A stretch of 64,000 bases of DNA from Ralstonia sp. NFACC01 (lineage in GTDB: Bacteria; Pseudomonadota; Gammaproteobacteria; Burkholderiales; Burkholderiaceae), in assembly GCF_900115545.1 (NCBI RefSeq), contig NZ_FOWV01000002.1:372001-436000 (forward strand). Direction: 5' to 3'. Position 1 is the stretch's first letter. Each line of letters starts with the position of its first letter. The notes under the pieces are model-generated. The model saw only the letters and a list, made by a program, of their open reading frames with translations. It was not told the DNA's origin and ran no database searches. The position numbers and the translations under genes are program-made. Shown piece after piece: positions 1 to 8,425 of this stretch.

Positions 1-1391
1 TCCAGCAGACGAAGTTGCTCGTAAGCGGAGCGCTCGGCCGTGATATCGGTAAAGATGACCAGCACCGCATGCGGTGAGGCACTGTCCGGTGAGAACATCG
101 GCAACACCGATTCACGCAGCCACACGATCTGCCCATTCCCGGCCGGCACACCCACAACGACGTTGCTGATTGCGCGCCCCGTGCGGGCGGCCAGCGTGGA
201 GGGCCATGCGGCGCGCGGCAGGATGGCGCCGTCTTCGCCCAGCATCATGTCGTTCAGTGCCACACGGGGGCGGCCTTTCCATGATGCGCCGGACATGCGC
301 AGAATCTCGGCCGCGCTGCGGTTGTACGACAGCACGCGGCCATCGGTGGACAGCGTCAGCACGCCCTCGCTCAAATGATTGACGACCAGCCGGTACTGAT
401 CGCGCAGCTCGCGGGCCTGGCGATATTCATTCTCCAGGCGCAGCAGCTTGACCAACGCGGCGATGTAGCGGCCGCACTCCGCGCGCAACGTTGAGTCGTC
501 GGGCGGGTTGGCAGTTGGGAAGAAGAGGCAGAGCAGATCATCGGCGACGGCCATGCCGCCATGCTGGGCCGGGATGCGGCACAGCCATGTCGGCTGCGCG
601 GTATCCAACACGCGGACGACCGCTTCGCGCAAAGCCGCGGGCGCATTGGTTTCGCGAATCAGTTCGATGGGCGCCAGCTCATTGAGCAGCGGTGCGATGC
701 GGGCCAGTTCGATATCGAACTCACCCTGTGCTGCGGTGGGCAGGTGCGCTGCGTGATCGTCGCGCAATGCCAACTTGGCCCGGGCACGCTGCGTGCCATA
801 GAGCCTCGCGCGCCCCGAGACGACGCGCACCACCACGCACAGCGCCGACGGCAAGGCCGCTTCCAGCGCCCGCAGCGCGGCATGCAACCGCTCGCCCAGC
901 GACGCGGCGGACGGCAGCGTGGAAAGCAGATGATCGAGATGCTCGTGCGGCAGCGCTGCACCAATGGCCTCGGCGCTCAGCACGCGTTCGCCGGCCTTGC
1001 CAGGCAGCTGCGCATCGAGCGGCAGCGGCAATCCGTGCACGACAACCTGCTGCGCCGGCAGCCCGTCAAAGCGGGTCGGCGTGACCGTCAGCCGAACGCT
1101 GACCACCTCGTTGGAATCGCCTGCGGAAAGGGCTGAGACAAGTTGTGCTGGCGATATGGCCCCAGCATCGGGCTGGCTTACATCGGCGTCTTCGCCGGTA
1201 TGCGTCTCCAGCCACGTGGGCATGTCCTGGAAGAAGCGCGAGAAGGGCTCGCCAAGCAGTTGATCGGCCGACAGCGCCCGCACCATGCAGACGCCCGCCG
1301 CATTGGCAAAGACGATGCGGCCTTCGAGCACCACATAGAGCGGAACCGGAAGGCTCTGCGCCGACAACGGGTAGGAAATTTCGTCTGGCAT
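1..1391 (-). CDS. PAS-domain signalling protein, N-terminal part (runs off the left edge)
   Basis: The minus-strand frame is open from 1391 to the window edge, giving about 463 residues without a stop. An N-terminal PAS-like segment (VPLYVVLEGRIVFANAAG) is followed by about 200 residues of unassigned sensor region and a second PAS domain (LSEGVLTLSTDGRVLSYNRS) ending in VLVIFTDITAERSAYEQLRL, the usual PAC-to-output junction. PAS proteins with this ending normally continue into a GGDEF/EAL or kinase module, but that part lies outside the window, so the output is unknown. The start at 1391 has GGAG about 8 bases upstream; an in-frame ATG at 1430 is possible but has a poorer ribosome site. Confidence 0.75.
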   Translation of the reverse strand, partial: MPDEISYPLSAQSLPVPLYVVLEGRIVFANAAGVCMVRALSADQLLGEPFSRFFQDMPTWLETHTGEDADVSQPDAGAISPAQLVSALSAGDSNEVVSVRLTVTPTRFDGLPAQQVVVHGLPLPLDAQLPGKAGERVLSAEAIGAALPHEHLDHLLSTLPSAASLGERLHAALRALEAALPSALCVVVRVVSGRARLYGTQRARAKLALRDDHAAHLPTAAQGEFDIELARIAPLLNELAPIELIRETNAPAALREAVVRVLDTAQPTWLCRIPAQHGGMAVADDLLCLFFPTANPPDDSTLRAECGRYIAALVKLLRLENEYRQARELRDQYRLVVNHLSEGVLTLSTDGRVLSYNRSAAEILRMSGASWKGRPRVALNDMMLGEDGAILPRAAWPSTLAARTGRAISNVVVGVPAGNGQIVWLRESVLPMFSPDSASPHAVLVIFTDITAERSAYEQLRLL

Positions 1392-1530
1392 CCCGCGCTC
1401 CAACCTGAGGTATCGCCCGTCCTCTCTCATTAAGCGTGGACTTCGGAGGCGCGCAATAAGAACGCGCCGTCTACCGGAAGTCGGGGGCAGTGCTGTTCAT
1501 GATGCGCAAAACTCGTGCGCGGCGCAAAGT

Positions 1531-1890
1531 CTAGTTTGTGGTCGATACAACACATTCCGGATTCGCTTTGTCGGCCCCGCTGTTGTTCTTATGGGTTGCG
1601 GGTTTCAAAACGGCTTGCTGCGGCTGGGCTGAGGGCGCTGATCCTATTTCAGTATCCACGCCATTTCTACCTTGCTGCGTGGCGAAATGCTGATCTATCC
1701 AGCAATGCGTCAGTGCCAACCCGATTGCACACATCAAAACGCATGTTCCCATTGTCAGGATGAAATAAGCGCTGATCCGTTCGACTGAACGTTCGGGAAA
1801 GAAAAAGGTCGCGGCGGCAAAGAGGATGCCTGCCAGTACGCCAACAAGCAAAGGCAGATAGTAAAAACGACGCGGCAAGGGCGTATTCAT
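1531..1890 (-). CDS. Small inner-membrane protein with two predicted TM segments
   Basis: This is a protein of 119 residues. After a short basic N-terminus (MNTPLPRRFYY) come two hydrophobic stretches, one around residues 9-27 (LPLLVGVLAGILFAAATFFF) and one around 38-58 (FILTMGTCVLMCAIGLAL), then a polar, low-complexity C-terminal tail. This predicts a two-pass membrane protein with no recognised family. The frame can be extended upstream to 2001, but the extension is not hydrophobic and has no good ribosome site, so the start at 1890 is preferred. It stands alone between the PAS protein and the hns-like gene. Function unknown. Confidence 0.55.
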   Translation of the reverse strand: MNTPLPRRFYYLPLLVGVLAGILFAAATFFFPERSVERISAYFILTMGTCVLMCAIGLALTHCWIDQHFATQQGRNGVDTEIGSAPSAQPQQAVLKPATHKNNSGADKANPECVVSTTN

Positions 1891-2266
1891 TGTTGTCTCG
1901 TCCAACTGCAACCATGAGGGTGGTGCTTTGAATCGATTTACTGACAAACCCGAATGGGCATGCCATGGCGGATCCAATCGCGTTGCATGGCAGACGCGCA
2001 CGCTGCGGCCTGCGTATGAGTTGATATTGCGTTTGCTGTACTGCTGCGGATTGCTGCTTGCGGCAAAAGCCGGAATTGCGGGACCCGGCTGCGCTTGCTA
2101 TGGTGGTGGCACTGAAATGCAGCGCGATACCAGCCTGCGGCTTTGCATGATCGCGTACGCTAATCCGATGCGTCAATCCGGTTTTCCGGTTGAAACTGAG
2201 CATCCGGTGTGCCACGAGTTGATTCCTTGCTGAGTGGAGCCGTTTGAAGGGGAACGATCAAAAACG
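1891..2266. other. Intergenic region between the small membrane protein and the hns-like gene
   Basis: About 375 bases with no convincing gene. A plus-strand frame at 1928-2233 translates to a cysteine-rich sequence with no ribosome site and no family resemblance, and is not called. The right end becomes AT-rich and leads into the promoter at 2267-2296. Confidence 0.5.
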
Positions 2267-2296
2267 TTGAAATTTGATTTCAGTTATGAATACAAT
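2267..2296 (+). promoter_or_regulatory. Candidate sigma-70 promoter of the hns-like gene
   Basis: TTGAAA at 2267-2272, an 18-base spacer and TACAAT at 2291-2296, in AT-rich sequence about 55 bases ahead of the H-NS-like start at 2352. The AT-richness would also suit autoregulation by H-NS, which is inference. Confidence 0.5.
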
Positions 2297-2351
2297 TGAT
2301 CTAATATCTGATCCACACCAGACTTCACACCAGAATTTATTGGGAGCGCAT

Positions 2352-2642
2352 ATGGCGACATACAAGGAATTGATTGCACAAAAGGCCAAACTGGAAGAGC
2401 AGATCGAAACTGCGCGCGCCAAGGAACTGGAAGCGGTGATCCAGCAAGTGCGCCAGACGGTTGCCGAATATGGCCTGACGGCTGAAGACCTGGGCTTGGC
2501 TCAGCGTCGCGGCCGCCGTGCCGGTGCGAAAGCGCCGGTGCCGGCCAAGTACCGTGACCCGAAGACGGGCGCAACGTGGTCCGGCCGCGGCCGTGCTCCG
2601 GCCTGGATCGGCAAGAACCGCGATAAATTCCTGATCGCCTGA
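2352..2642 (+). CDS. hns: H-NS family nucleoid protein
   Basis: The 96-residue protein has an N-terminal coiled coil (YKELIAQKAKLEEQIETARA) for dimerisation, a linker rich in basic residues (QRRGRRAGAKAP) and the C-terminal AT-hook-like DNA-binding motif YRDPKTGATWSGRGRAPAWI. This is the architecture and length of the H-NS homologues of beta-proteobacteria (TWSGRGRxPxW motif). It should bind curved AT-rich DNA in the nucleoid and silence horizontally acquired genes. The start at 2352 fits the family; the frame extends to 2274 but the extra residues are not H-NS-like. It is monocistronic, with a promoter at 2267-2296 and a strong terminator at 2677-2719. Burkholderiaceae carry several paralogues, so the exact subtype is not settled. 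Confidence 0.92.
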   Translation: MATYKELIAQKAKLEEQIETARAKELEAVIQQVRQTVAEYGLTAEDLGLAQRRGRRAGAKAPVPAKYRDPKTGATWSGRGRAPAWIGKNRDKFLIA

Positions 2643-2676
2643 TCTGCCAGGCGCTGCCTGACGCGCGCGCAAGCGT

Positions 2677-2719
2677 GCAATGCAAAAGGCCCACCTGTCC
2701 GGTGGGCCTTTTGCATTGC
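2677..2719 (+). terminator. Intrinsic terminator after the hns-like gene
   Basis: A perfect 19-bp inverted repeat (2677-2695 and 2701-2719) with a 5-base loop. The GC core GGCCCACC/GGTGGGCC is flanked by AAAA on the left and TTTT on the right, so the element could stop transcription in both directions. Confidence 0.85.
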
Positions 2720-2752
2720 TGCGCACGATGATCGTTCCTGTATAACGACGGC

Positions 2753-3481
2753 ATGACGCCCCGCCTGCCCAAATATCTCGAACTGGCCGACCGCATTCGG
2801 CTCGACATCCTGCACGGAACTTTGCCGGCCGGCAGCATTGCGCCCAGCGAGAACGAAGTCGCCCAGCGCTACGGCGTATCGCGCTTGACGGCGCGCCGCA
2901 CGCTGAATGAGCTGGCGGCGCGCGGGCTGCTCCGGCGCTCGCGAGGGCAGCGGAGCGTGGTGCTCGATCGCGTGGGACCGCATCGGCCGGTGCTGTACGC
3001 GCCGGGCCAGTCCGACGCCGCGCTGGAATACGTCCCGGGCGCCGTCTATACGGTCAGTGCATTTCAACTGGAGGCGGCCGACGAGACCGTGGCTGCCGCG
3101 CTTGACCTGGCGGTGGGCGCGCAGGTGGTGTTTGTCGAGCGCCGCGCCCAGGTGGATGGGCAGCCCATCATGCTGCTGCGTACGTGGCTCACGTCCCGGC
3201 TTGCGGCGATGCTCGAGGCGCGCGACTTTGAAGATCGCCTGTTCGTGCAAGTCTTTCAGCGCGCCAACCTGACCATTGCGCGCTCTCGCGAGGCTCCGCT
3301 GGCCTGTGTGGCCGATGCTTACCAGGCCGCGCAGCTCGGCGTGGAAGCCGGCGTGCCGCTGGTCCGTGTGCGTCGTATCGGCTACAGCGTGGCTGATGTA
3401 CCGATCTCCCTCACGTACTGCGATTTTTCCCCCGAGCGCTACACGCGCGAAGTCGACATCCGCGTGCTCCAAAACGACTGA
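2753..3481 (+). CDS. GntR/HutC-family transcriptional regulator (wHTH + UTRA)
   Basis: The protein has 242 residues. Residues 5-70 form the GntR winged helix (ILHGTLPAGSIAPSENEVAQ, then YGVSRLTARRTLNELAARG), with the classic LPSE/APSE-N-ELA-SR-T-RAL pattern. Residues about 95-235 look like a UTRA ligand-binding domain, with the AxxxLxxxxGxPLVRVRRI block near residue 205 and the usual ending. HutC-type regulators repress catabolic genes until a small ligand binds the UTRA domain. The effector is not evident. The next gene downstream on the same strand is the porin, 260 bases away, so regulation of the porin is possible but unproven. Confidence 0.88.
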   Translation: MTPRLPKYLELADRIRLDILHGTLPAGSIAPSENEVAQRYGVSRLTARRTLNELAARGLLRRSRGQRSVVLDRVGPHRPVLYAPGQSDAALEYVPGAVYTVSAFQLEAADETVAAALDLAVGAQVVFVERRAQVDGQPIMLLRTWLTSRLAAMLEARDFEDRLFVQVFQRANLTIARSREAPLACVADAYQAAQLGVEAGVPLVRVRRIGYSVADVPISLTYCDFSPERYTREVDIRVLQND

Positions 3482-3741
3482 AAGCGCACTGCGCCAGACC
3501 GGTGCAGAAACGGCGCCACACACCCCGCGATGGGGACTTGTCCGCCTAAAGTATTCAAGCTAGTCTGCGCCCCTTCCCCCGAAAACATATTTATTTGTGA
3601 AGCGACGCTTTGCCGACAGCGTATTGGCACGGCAGTTGCATTCACGGCGCCATCTCAGCGGCGGCGGGTTGAGCCACCTGCCGCCCCAATGCTGATTCAG
3701 TCGATTCAACACACCGGAACCACAAGAGGGAGAAATCAATA

Positions 3742-4803
3742 ATGCAACTCAAGCGACGTTTTTCGCTGGCCGTGCTGGCCGCCGCCGCTGGTCTGACCGC
3801 AGGCGCGGCGCAGGCTCAATCGTCTGTGACGCTGTACGGTCAGGTGGATGCCTGGGCGGGCGCCACCAAAAACCTGGGTCAGGACCGCGCCTGGGGCGTC
3901 AACTCGGGCGGTATGTCGACGTCGTACTGGGGTCTCAAGGGCAGCGAAGATCTGGGCAACGGCCTGAAGGCAATCTTCACCCTGGAAGCGTTCTTCCGCC
4001 CCGATACGGGCAAGTCCGGCCGCTTTGATGGCGACCACTTCTTCGCACGTAATTCGTTTGTCGGTCTGCAGTCGAACAGCTGGGGCTCGATCAAGCTCGG
4101 TCGTAACACCCCGCCGTACTTCGTTTCGACGATCCTGTTTAATCCGTTCATCGATTCATACACGTTCTCGCCGATGGTGTTCCACACCTACCTCGGCAAC
4201 GGCCGTTCGGGCGCCGCGGGCATCTCGGGTCTGGTGGGGGATTCGGGCTGGGACAACTCGATCATGTATTCCACGCCGGACATGGGCGGCCTGACGGCTA
4301 ACCTGATCTACGGCGCGGGCGAGCAAGCCGGCCACAACGGTCAGAACAAGTGGGGCGGCAGCCTGCTGTACTTCCGCGGCAACTTTGCAGCTACGGCGGC
4401 GTTCCAGCAGGTGCGCTACGACGGCGCGCCTGGCGACCTGAACAGCCTGGTGGCAGGCTTTGCGCGCCAGACGGCGGGGCAGCTGGGTGCCACGTATGAC
4501 TTTGGCGTGGTCAAGGTGTACGGCCAATACCAGTACATCAAGAACACGATCAGCACCGGCGACGCGAAGAGCAACGGCGGCCAACTGGGCGTGTCGGTGC
4601 CGGTGGGCCCGGGCAGCATCCTGGCGTCGTACGCGTACACGAAGACCTCGGGTGCGGCTGACGTGAAACGCAACACCTGGGCGGTCGGTTACGACTATTC
4701 GCTGTCCAAGCGCACCGATGTGTATGCGGCGTACTTCCGCGACAAGGTGTCGGACCTTTCGACGGCCGACACCTTCGGTGTAGGCATCCGCGCAAAGTTC
4801 TAA
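3742..4803 (+). CDS. General porin (Gram-negative, Burkholderiales type)
   Basis: The 353-residue outer-membrane beta-barrel precursor has a signal peptide of about 25 residues (MQLKRRFSLAVLAAAAGLTA, cleavage after GAAQA). The mature start SSVTLYGQVDAWAG, the SYWGLKGSEDLGNGLKAIF block, RNSFVGLQSNSWGSIKLGRN and a C-terminal Phe preceded by alternating hydrophobics (GVGIRAKF) are hallmarks of the OmpC-like trimeric porins of Burkholderia and Ralstonia. It should form a diffusion pore for small hydrophilic solutes. A purine-rich ribosome site (AGAGGGAGAAATC) precedes the ATG. It is followed by an intrinsic terminator and appears monocistronic. Confidence 0.93.
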   Translation: MQLKRRFSLAVLAAAAGLTAGAAQAQSSVTLYGQVDAWAGATKNLGQDRAWGVNSGGMSTSYWGLKGSEDLGNGLKAIFTLEAFFRPDTGKSGRFDGDHFFARNSFVGLQSNSWGSIKLGRNTPPYFVSTILFNPFIDSYTFSPMVFHTYLGNGRSGAAGISGLVGDSGWDNSIMYSTPDMGGLTANLIYGAGEQAGHNGQNKWGGSLLYFRGNFAATAAFQQVRYDGAPGDLNSLVAGFARQTAGQLGATYDFGVVKVYGQYQYIKNTISTGDAKSNGGQLGVSVPVGPGSILASYAYTKTSGAADVKRNTWAVGYDYSLSKRTDVYAAYFRDKVSDLSTADTFGVGIRAKF

Positions 4804-4865
4804 GCCTTTCGCGTTCTGCTTTCCTTGTCACCGTCCGCGTCTCGACACCGCGGGCGGGCATTTAC

Positions 4866-4896
4866 AACGGCGTCCGGATTCCGGGCGCCGTTTTTT
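4866..4896 (+). terminator. Intrinsic terminator after the porin
   Basis: The stem AACGGCGTCCGG pairs with CCGGGCGCCGTT (one G-T wobble) around a 3-base loop, followed by T6 at 4891-4896. It terminates the porin transcript. Confidence 0.85.
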
Positions 4897-4926
4897 GTTA
4901 TGCGGAAGACGGGTAAGAGCTGAGCG

Positions 4927-5643
4927 TCAGCCCGTGCGCGCCAGGCGCAGCGGCGGTGAGGGCTGCGAAGAGGACTCCGCCCCAATGTTCGGCTGATTCA
5001 GCAGCATGGCGCCGCGTTGCGTGGCGACGAAGACGGCCTCGGTACGGCTGCGCACTTCCAGCCGGCGATACAGCGCGTTGATATGCGCCTTGGTTGTCGC
5101 CTCGGAAATACTCAGCATGCGGCTGATGGTTTTGACCGGATGCCCGCGCGAGAGCAAGACGAGAATCTCATATTGACGCTGCGTCAGGCCGAGCAATGCG
5201 CCATCGTCATTACCGTTGGCAGAACCTGCCGCAATGGCTTCAGGCCGTGTCAGCACGATCGACGCCGGCACATAACGGCCGCCGGCGAGCACCAATTCCA
5301 ATGCCGCTGCAATCAATTTGCCGGAATAGCTTTTCAGCAGATAGGCCGAGACATTCAATTGCATCAGCGTCCGCACGTGCGCAGCGGAGTCGGTTTCGCC
5401 CAGTACGGCGACATGCCGGGGATGCGGCTGTTGCAACAGTCGGGAGAGGGCTGGCAGATCGTCGATGCCGGGTAAGGGCAGGCCGATCAGGGCCAGTTCG
5501 GCGTCCGCATGCGCCGCGAGGTTTTCAAAGAGAGCTTCGTCTGGCTCGACGCTGACCACTTCTGTGATGGCCGGCAAGGATTGCAACACATGGGTCGCGC
5601 CGGCACGCACCAAAGGGTGTGCCTCCACTACGATTGATTTCAC
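4927..5643 (-). CDS. LuxR/NarL-type regulator with a degenerate receiver domain
   Basis: The protein has 238 residues and a GTG start at 5643. Residues 1-115 have the receiver fold, but the phospho-acceptor position is Gly54 (ALIGLPLPGID) instead of Asp, and the acidic pair is Glu7-Ala8 (IVVEAHPLVR). Lys104 (YLLKSYS) is kept. Residues about 150-210 are a LuxR HTH (LTQRQYEILVLLSRGHPVKT then ISEATTKAHINALYRRLEV). It should bind DNA without ordinary phosphorylation, like other atypical receivers. No partner kinase is adjacent. Its targets are unknown. Confidence 0.85.
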   Translation of the reverse strand: MKSIVVEAHPLVRAGATHVLQSLPAITEVVSVEPDEALFENLAAHADAELALIGLPLPGIDDLPALSRLLQQPHPRHVAVLGETDSAAHVRTLMQLNVSAYLLKSYSGKLIAAALELVLAGGRYVPASIVLTRPEAIAAGSANGNDDGALLGLTQRQYEILVLLSRGHPVKTISRMLSISEATTKAHINALYRRLEVRSRTEAVFVATQRGAMLLNQPNIGAESSSQPSPPLRLARTG

Positions 5644-6030
5644 TGCGCCGCCTGTCTGGTTATGGTTTGTTTGCCCATTTCCGGAATCAGCTTGTTGCCG
5701 CGTCTATTTGAACCCAGCAGGTCCAAAATCAATATGGCCGTGCTTGTGGAAATGCTTCTGGCGTGCGGTCTCGGTATATTTCCCCGTTCAACCGGCGGTC
5801 ACCGCAATGCGGTGCCACCGGGCCGAAACCTTGGCACGCCATTCAGGCGCAAATTCCTTCCGGTTTTTCTTGTTTATGTCGCCAGGCGCGGAGGATTAAC
5901 CCCGCCAAAATCGCAGAATAAATCCCCAGCATGCTTGTTGCACCCATCAATGGGATGTAAACCTTTTTGTTTACCCCGATCGGTGGTGTGCTAGACCCCC
6001 TATAGATAGCAGGATCAGGCAGCAGCAGCT
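5644..6030. other. Intergenic region upstream of the degenerate LuxR-type regulator
   Basis: About 390 bases with no supportable gene. It should hold the leftward promoter of the regulator. A 6-bp inverted repeat GTAAAC-N6-GTTTAC lies at 5957-5974 and a CCCATCAATGGG hairpin at about 5943-5954. Neither can be assigned to a regulator. A plus-strand frame at 5662-5994 was examined and not called. Confidence 0.4.
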
Positions 6031-6075
6031 AGCCCCACTTCACGCCCATTGACGTGAGCGTAAAGCGGGGCTTTT
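6031..6075 (+). terminator. Long imperfect hairpin with T-run on the plus strand
   Basis: The outer arms AGCCCCACTT (6031-6040) and AAGCGGGGCT (6063-6072) pair with one mismatch. The inner arms TCACG and CGTGA also pair, and TTTT follows on the plus strand. Both neighbouring genes are on the minus strand, so no known plus-strand transcript ends here. On the minus strand it could still slow transcription after flgN, but there is no U-run on that side. Confidence 0.45.
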
Positions 6076-6101
6076 GTACCCAAAAAACGTGTTGTGGTGG
6101 C

Positions 6102-6563
6102 TTATTGCGCGACGACCGAGAAGCGTGGCATCGACAGCGGTTGCTTGCCGTCGCGGCCATAAGGGGTGCCGCCGCCATTGTTGGCAGCATGCAGCACGGA
6201 CAGCGCGTTCTGCGTGGCGCGCAGGCGCAGGTCGATCAGGGTGCCGTTGTCGATGTTGCGCTGGCGCAGCAGGCGGGCCAGGGCCAGGTTCTCGTCGAAC
6301 AGGCGGCTGGCGGTTTCATCGGTACGCAGGTATTTGACCAGCCCGTACGGATCGGCGCCGCCGTGCTGAGCCCACCACAGGCGGCGGTCGCGGTCGGCCT
6401 CGCCCAGCGCGGCGAGCTGTTTCTGCTTGGTCTGGGTGATGCGTTCGAGCTCGACCATGTCGCCATCGCGCAACGCCTGCGCTTCGGCATCCAGGGTGAG
6501 GGTGGCTGCGCGCAGCAGTTCCTGCTCGTCGGCAAGGGTGCGGATCAGCAGTGTGTTATCCAT
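6102..6563 (-). CDS. flgN: FlgN, export chaperone for the hook-filament junction proteins
   Basis: A protein of 153 residues, mostly helical and leucine/glutamine-rich (LIRTLADEQELLRAATLTLD, ITQTKQKQLAALGEADRDRR), matching the FlgN/YcfU-type chaperone of beta-proteobacteria in size and pattern. FlgN binds unfolded FlgK and FlgL in the cytoplasm and escorts them to the FliI/FlhA export gate. The start at 6563 has GAGG about 10 bases upstream; an upstream in-frame ATG at 6617 adds a low-complexity segment. It lies downstream of flgM and flgA on the same strand, the usual flgAMN order. Confidence 0.85.
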   Translation of the reverse strand: MDNTLLIRTLADEQELLRAATLTLDAEAQALRDGDMVELERITQTKQKQLAALGEADRDRRLWWAQHGGADPYGLVKYLRTDETASRLFDENLALARLLRQRNIDNGTLIDLRLRATQNALSVLHAANNGGGTPYGRDGKQPLSMPRFSVVAQ

Positions 6564-6631
6564 GGTGACTACCTCAGGCTCAGGCTTGGAAGCTTGGGCA
6601 GCCGCCGGCTGGCACACCGCCCCGCCGCGAT

Positions 6632-6647
6632 CGGTCCGAACGGACCG
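6632..6647. repeat. Tight hairpin between flgM and flgN
   Basis: CGGTCCG-AA-CGGACCG is a perfect 7-bp inverted repeat in the 127-base flgM-flgN gap. There is no T-run. It may stabilise or separate the two parts of the message. Confidence 0.35.
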
Positions 6648-6690
6648 GCGGCGTCAGAAAATACAGGGGACGGACGACGGGAACCCCCCG

Positions 6691-7011
6691 TCAGACCTTC
6701 TTGGATCGCGTGGAGAGCAGCGATTGCGCGTCGGAAAGCGCCGCATCGGCGATCTTGCCGGCGTCCATCTTGAGCGTGCCATTCTGAATGGCACTGCGGA
6801 TCTGCTCGACGCGCGCGGCATCGAAGTCGCCGCTGCCCACTTGGCGCGAGACTTGTTGGACCGACAGCGACGGCGCATCGCCGGTGTGGCGCGTAGTGCC
6901 CGAAGCCGTCGTAGCGGCCGGGGACGAACCGGTCGCGCGCGTCGACCCGGACGCAGCGTCCTTGGTCGGCGCAACGGCCGGCGTGTTGTTCACGATATGG
7001 TTGATTTTCAC
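6691..7011 (-). CDS. flgM: FlgM, anti-sigma-28 factor
   Basis: The protein has 106 residues. The conserved N-terminus MKINHIVNN is followed by a Ser/Thr/Ala-rich disordered linker and the C-terminal FliA-binding helices (LSVQQVSRQV, VEQIRSAIQNGTLKMDAGKI, LSDAQSLLS). FlgM holds FliA inactive until the hook is complete and is then exported through the hook, releasing FliA for late genes. A sigma-28 promoter at 7047-7074 lies just upstream, the normal autoregulatory loop. It sits between flgA and flgN. Confidence 0.92.
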   Translation of the reverse strand: MKINHIVNNTPAVAPTKDAASGSTRATGSSPAATTASGTTRHTGDAPSLSVQQVSRQVGSGDFDAARVEQIRSAIQNGTLKMDAGKIADAALSDAQSLLSTRSKKV

Positions 7012-7046
7012 GGGTGTCTCCGAAGAGCGCGTTCATCCTAACACCC

Positions 7047-7074
7047 ATATCGGCCAACCCCGGCCCAAACTTTA
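7047..7074 (-). promoter_or_regulatory. Sigma-28 (FliA) promoter of flgM
   Basis: On the minus strand TAAAGTTT (7074-7067) is followed after 12 bases by GCCGATAT (7054-7047), against the FliA consensus TAAAGTTT-N11-GCCGATAA. One extra spacer base and one -10 mismatch are present. It ends 36 bases ahead of the flgM start. Confidence 0.75.
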
Positions 7075-7133
7075 GCGGCAGGTAACGATAACGCATCACA
7101 GTGTGAAAGTGATCTATCGTTATCAATTTGGCA

Positions 7134-7991
7134 TCAAAACTGGATCGCCACGACGCCGGCGGACTGCGCGATACCGGAGACGACATTGCCGTTGGCAGTG
7201 CGCACCTGCGCCACTTGGCCCACGGCAGCCTGGTTCATGGCTCGGCCGTCGCTGCTGACCTGGAAGCCGCCGCCCTCGGCGATGAGCTTGACGGTCTGGC
7301 CGGCTTGCACGGCAACCGGCAGGCGCAGGCTTTCGGCGCGCAGCGGCTGGTTGGCGGCCACGCTTGTGAGCAGTACACGCCCCACCACATCGGCCGGCTG
7401 TTGCACGACCGAGGCCGGCAGCATCGACAGGTCGCCCGTGCGGGCTTCCAGATCCCCCATATCAAGCGTCTTGCCCGGCGGGAGCTGGTGCGAGGCGACG
7501 TAATACGTCCCCGTAATCTGAATCGTGGCCGGCACCCAGGCCGCCCAGGCGTGAGGCGTGCGGCAGCGCACGCCCACTTGTATACGGCCGCGCAGGCGGT
7601 TGGCCGCGGGCAGCATCAGGTCGATCTGGTCGCAAGGCTGGTTGGCCACGCGTGCATCCACGGGGCCCACTTCCACCGACGCACGTGGCGCTCCCGTTTC
7701 ATTCGTGCCGCCCAGGATGTCCAGTTGCGACTGCAGTTGCTGCTGAATCTGCATCTGGATGGCGTTCGGGCCCTGGATGGTGGTGGGCTGCGCGGGCTGT
7801 TGCACGGCTTGGGCCGGCGGATAGCCGACGCGCACCATGCCCTGTGCGTGCGCCAGGATCGGGTGCGCGATGCTCGCCAGCAGGCCCAGCGCCAGGATCA
7901 ACAACAGCTGGCGCTTGCGCCCAGCCAGCGGCATGGCCGTGGCGGCAGGTCGGTTCTGGTGGTGCGCGCTGCGTGCAAACCGCGTGGACAT
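7134..7991 (-). CDS. flgA: FlgA, P-ring assembly chaperone
   Basis: A protein of 285 residues with a long basic N-terminus, then a hydrophobic signal segment (QLLLILALGLLASIAHPILA, Ala-His-Ala cleavage) and a periplasmic SAF domain with the typical FlgA blocks (LEARTGDLSMLPASVV, VLLTSVAANQPLRAESLRLP, VQAGQTVKLIAEGGGFQVSS). FlgA helps FlgI polymerise into the P-ring. The start at 7991 is chosen for its AGGGG ribosome site; in-frame ATGs at 8006 and 8048 are alternatives. It is divergent from flgB. Confidence 0.93.
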   Translation of the reverse strand: MSTRFARSAHHQNRPAATAMPLAGRKRQLLLILALGLLASIAHPILAHAQGMVRVGYPPAQAVQQPAQPTTIQGPNAIQMQIQQQLQSQLDILGGTNETGAPRASVEVGPVDARVANQPCDQIDLMLPAANRLRGRIQVGVRCRTPHAWAAWVPATIQITGTYYVASHQLPPGKTLDMGDLEARTGDLSMLPASVVQQPADVVGRVLLTSVAANQPLRAESLRLPVAVQAGQTVKLIAEGGGFQVSSDGRAMNQAAVGQVAQVRTANGNVVSGIAQSAGVVAIQF

Positions 7992-8425
7992 GGAGAGCCC
8001 CTTCATCAAAAGTCCGGTGAAGTTTAGCCACGCGTGCGCGAACGCCAAATGCGGAAATGTCGGCCAATCCCCCCCTTATTCGGACGAATGGTCTTGCACA
8101 CCGGCCCCTAGACTTTGCAACGTGGTGAAGTCCCTGGCGTTGTGCGGTTCCTGGCCGTACAGCCTGCCCCGGTAGACGGCCAGGTTGCCCATTCTTCGGC
8201 CAGATATCGGATTCGCAGACAGGTCTTTTCCACTGAGGTTGCATGACGGCAACTCAGCATGACAAGCGGTTCAGCGGTTTTGGAGACGGCATCGGCGGTT
8301 TTGAAGGGGCCGCTGATGCCGAGTTCTCCGGCCGAAGGGAACGCGCAACACGCAAACGCAACACAGAACGCAACCCAGGCGGGTGGCAGCAGTAACCAGG
8401 GCGCCACGCGCAAGGAATGACAGAC
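7992..8425. promoter_or_regulatory. Divergent flgA/flgB control region
   Basis: About 430 bases between the start codons of flgA and flgB, with no supportable gene. It must hold the promoters for the flgBCDEFGHIJ operon and for flgA. No sigma-28 site was seen, as expected for class II genes. An imperfect ATTCG-GA-CGAAT palindrome lies at 8078-8089. No FlhDC box could be assigned by eye. Confidence 0.5.

Noticed and set aside
5662-5994. A 110-codon plus-strand frame upstream of the LuxR-type regulator
   Set aside because: No convincing start site, no domain and irregular composition. Treated as intergenic.
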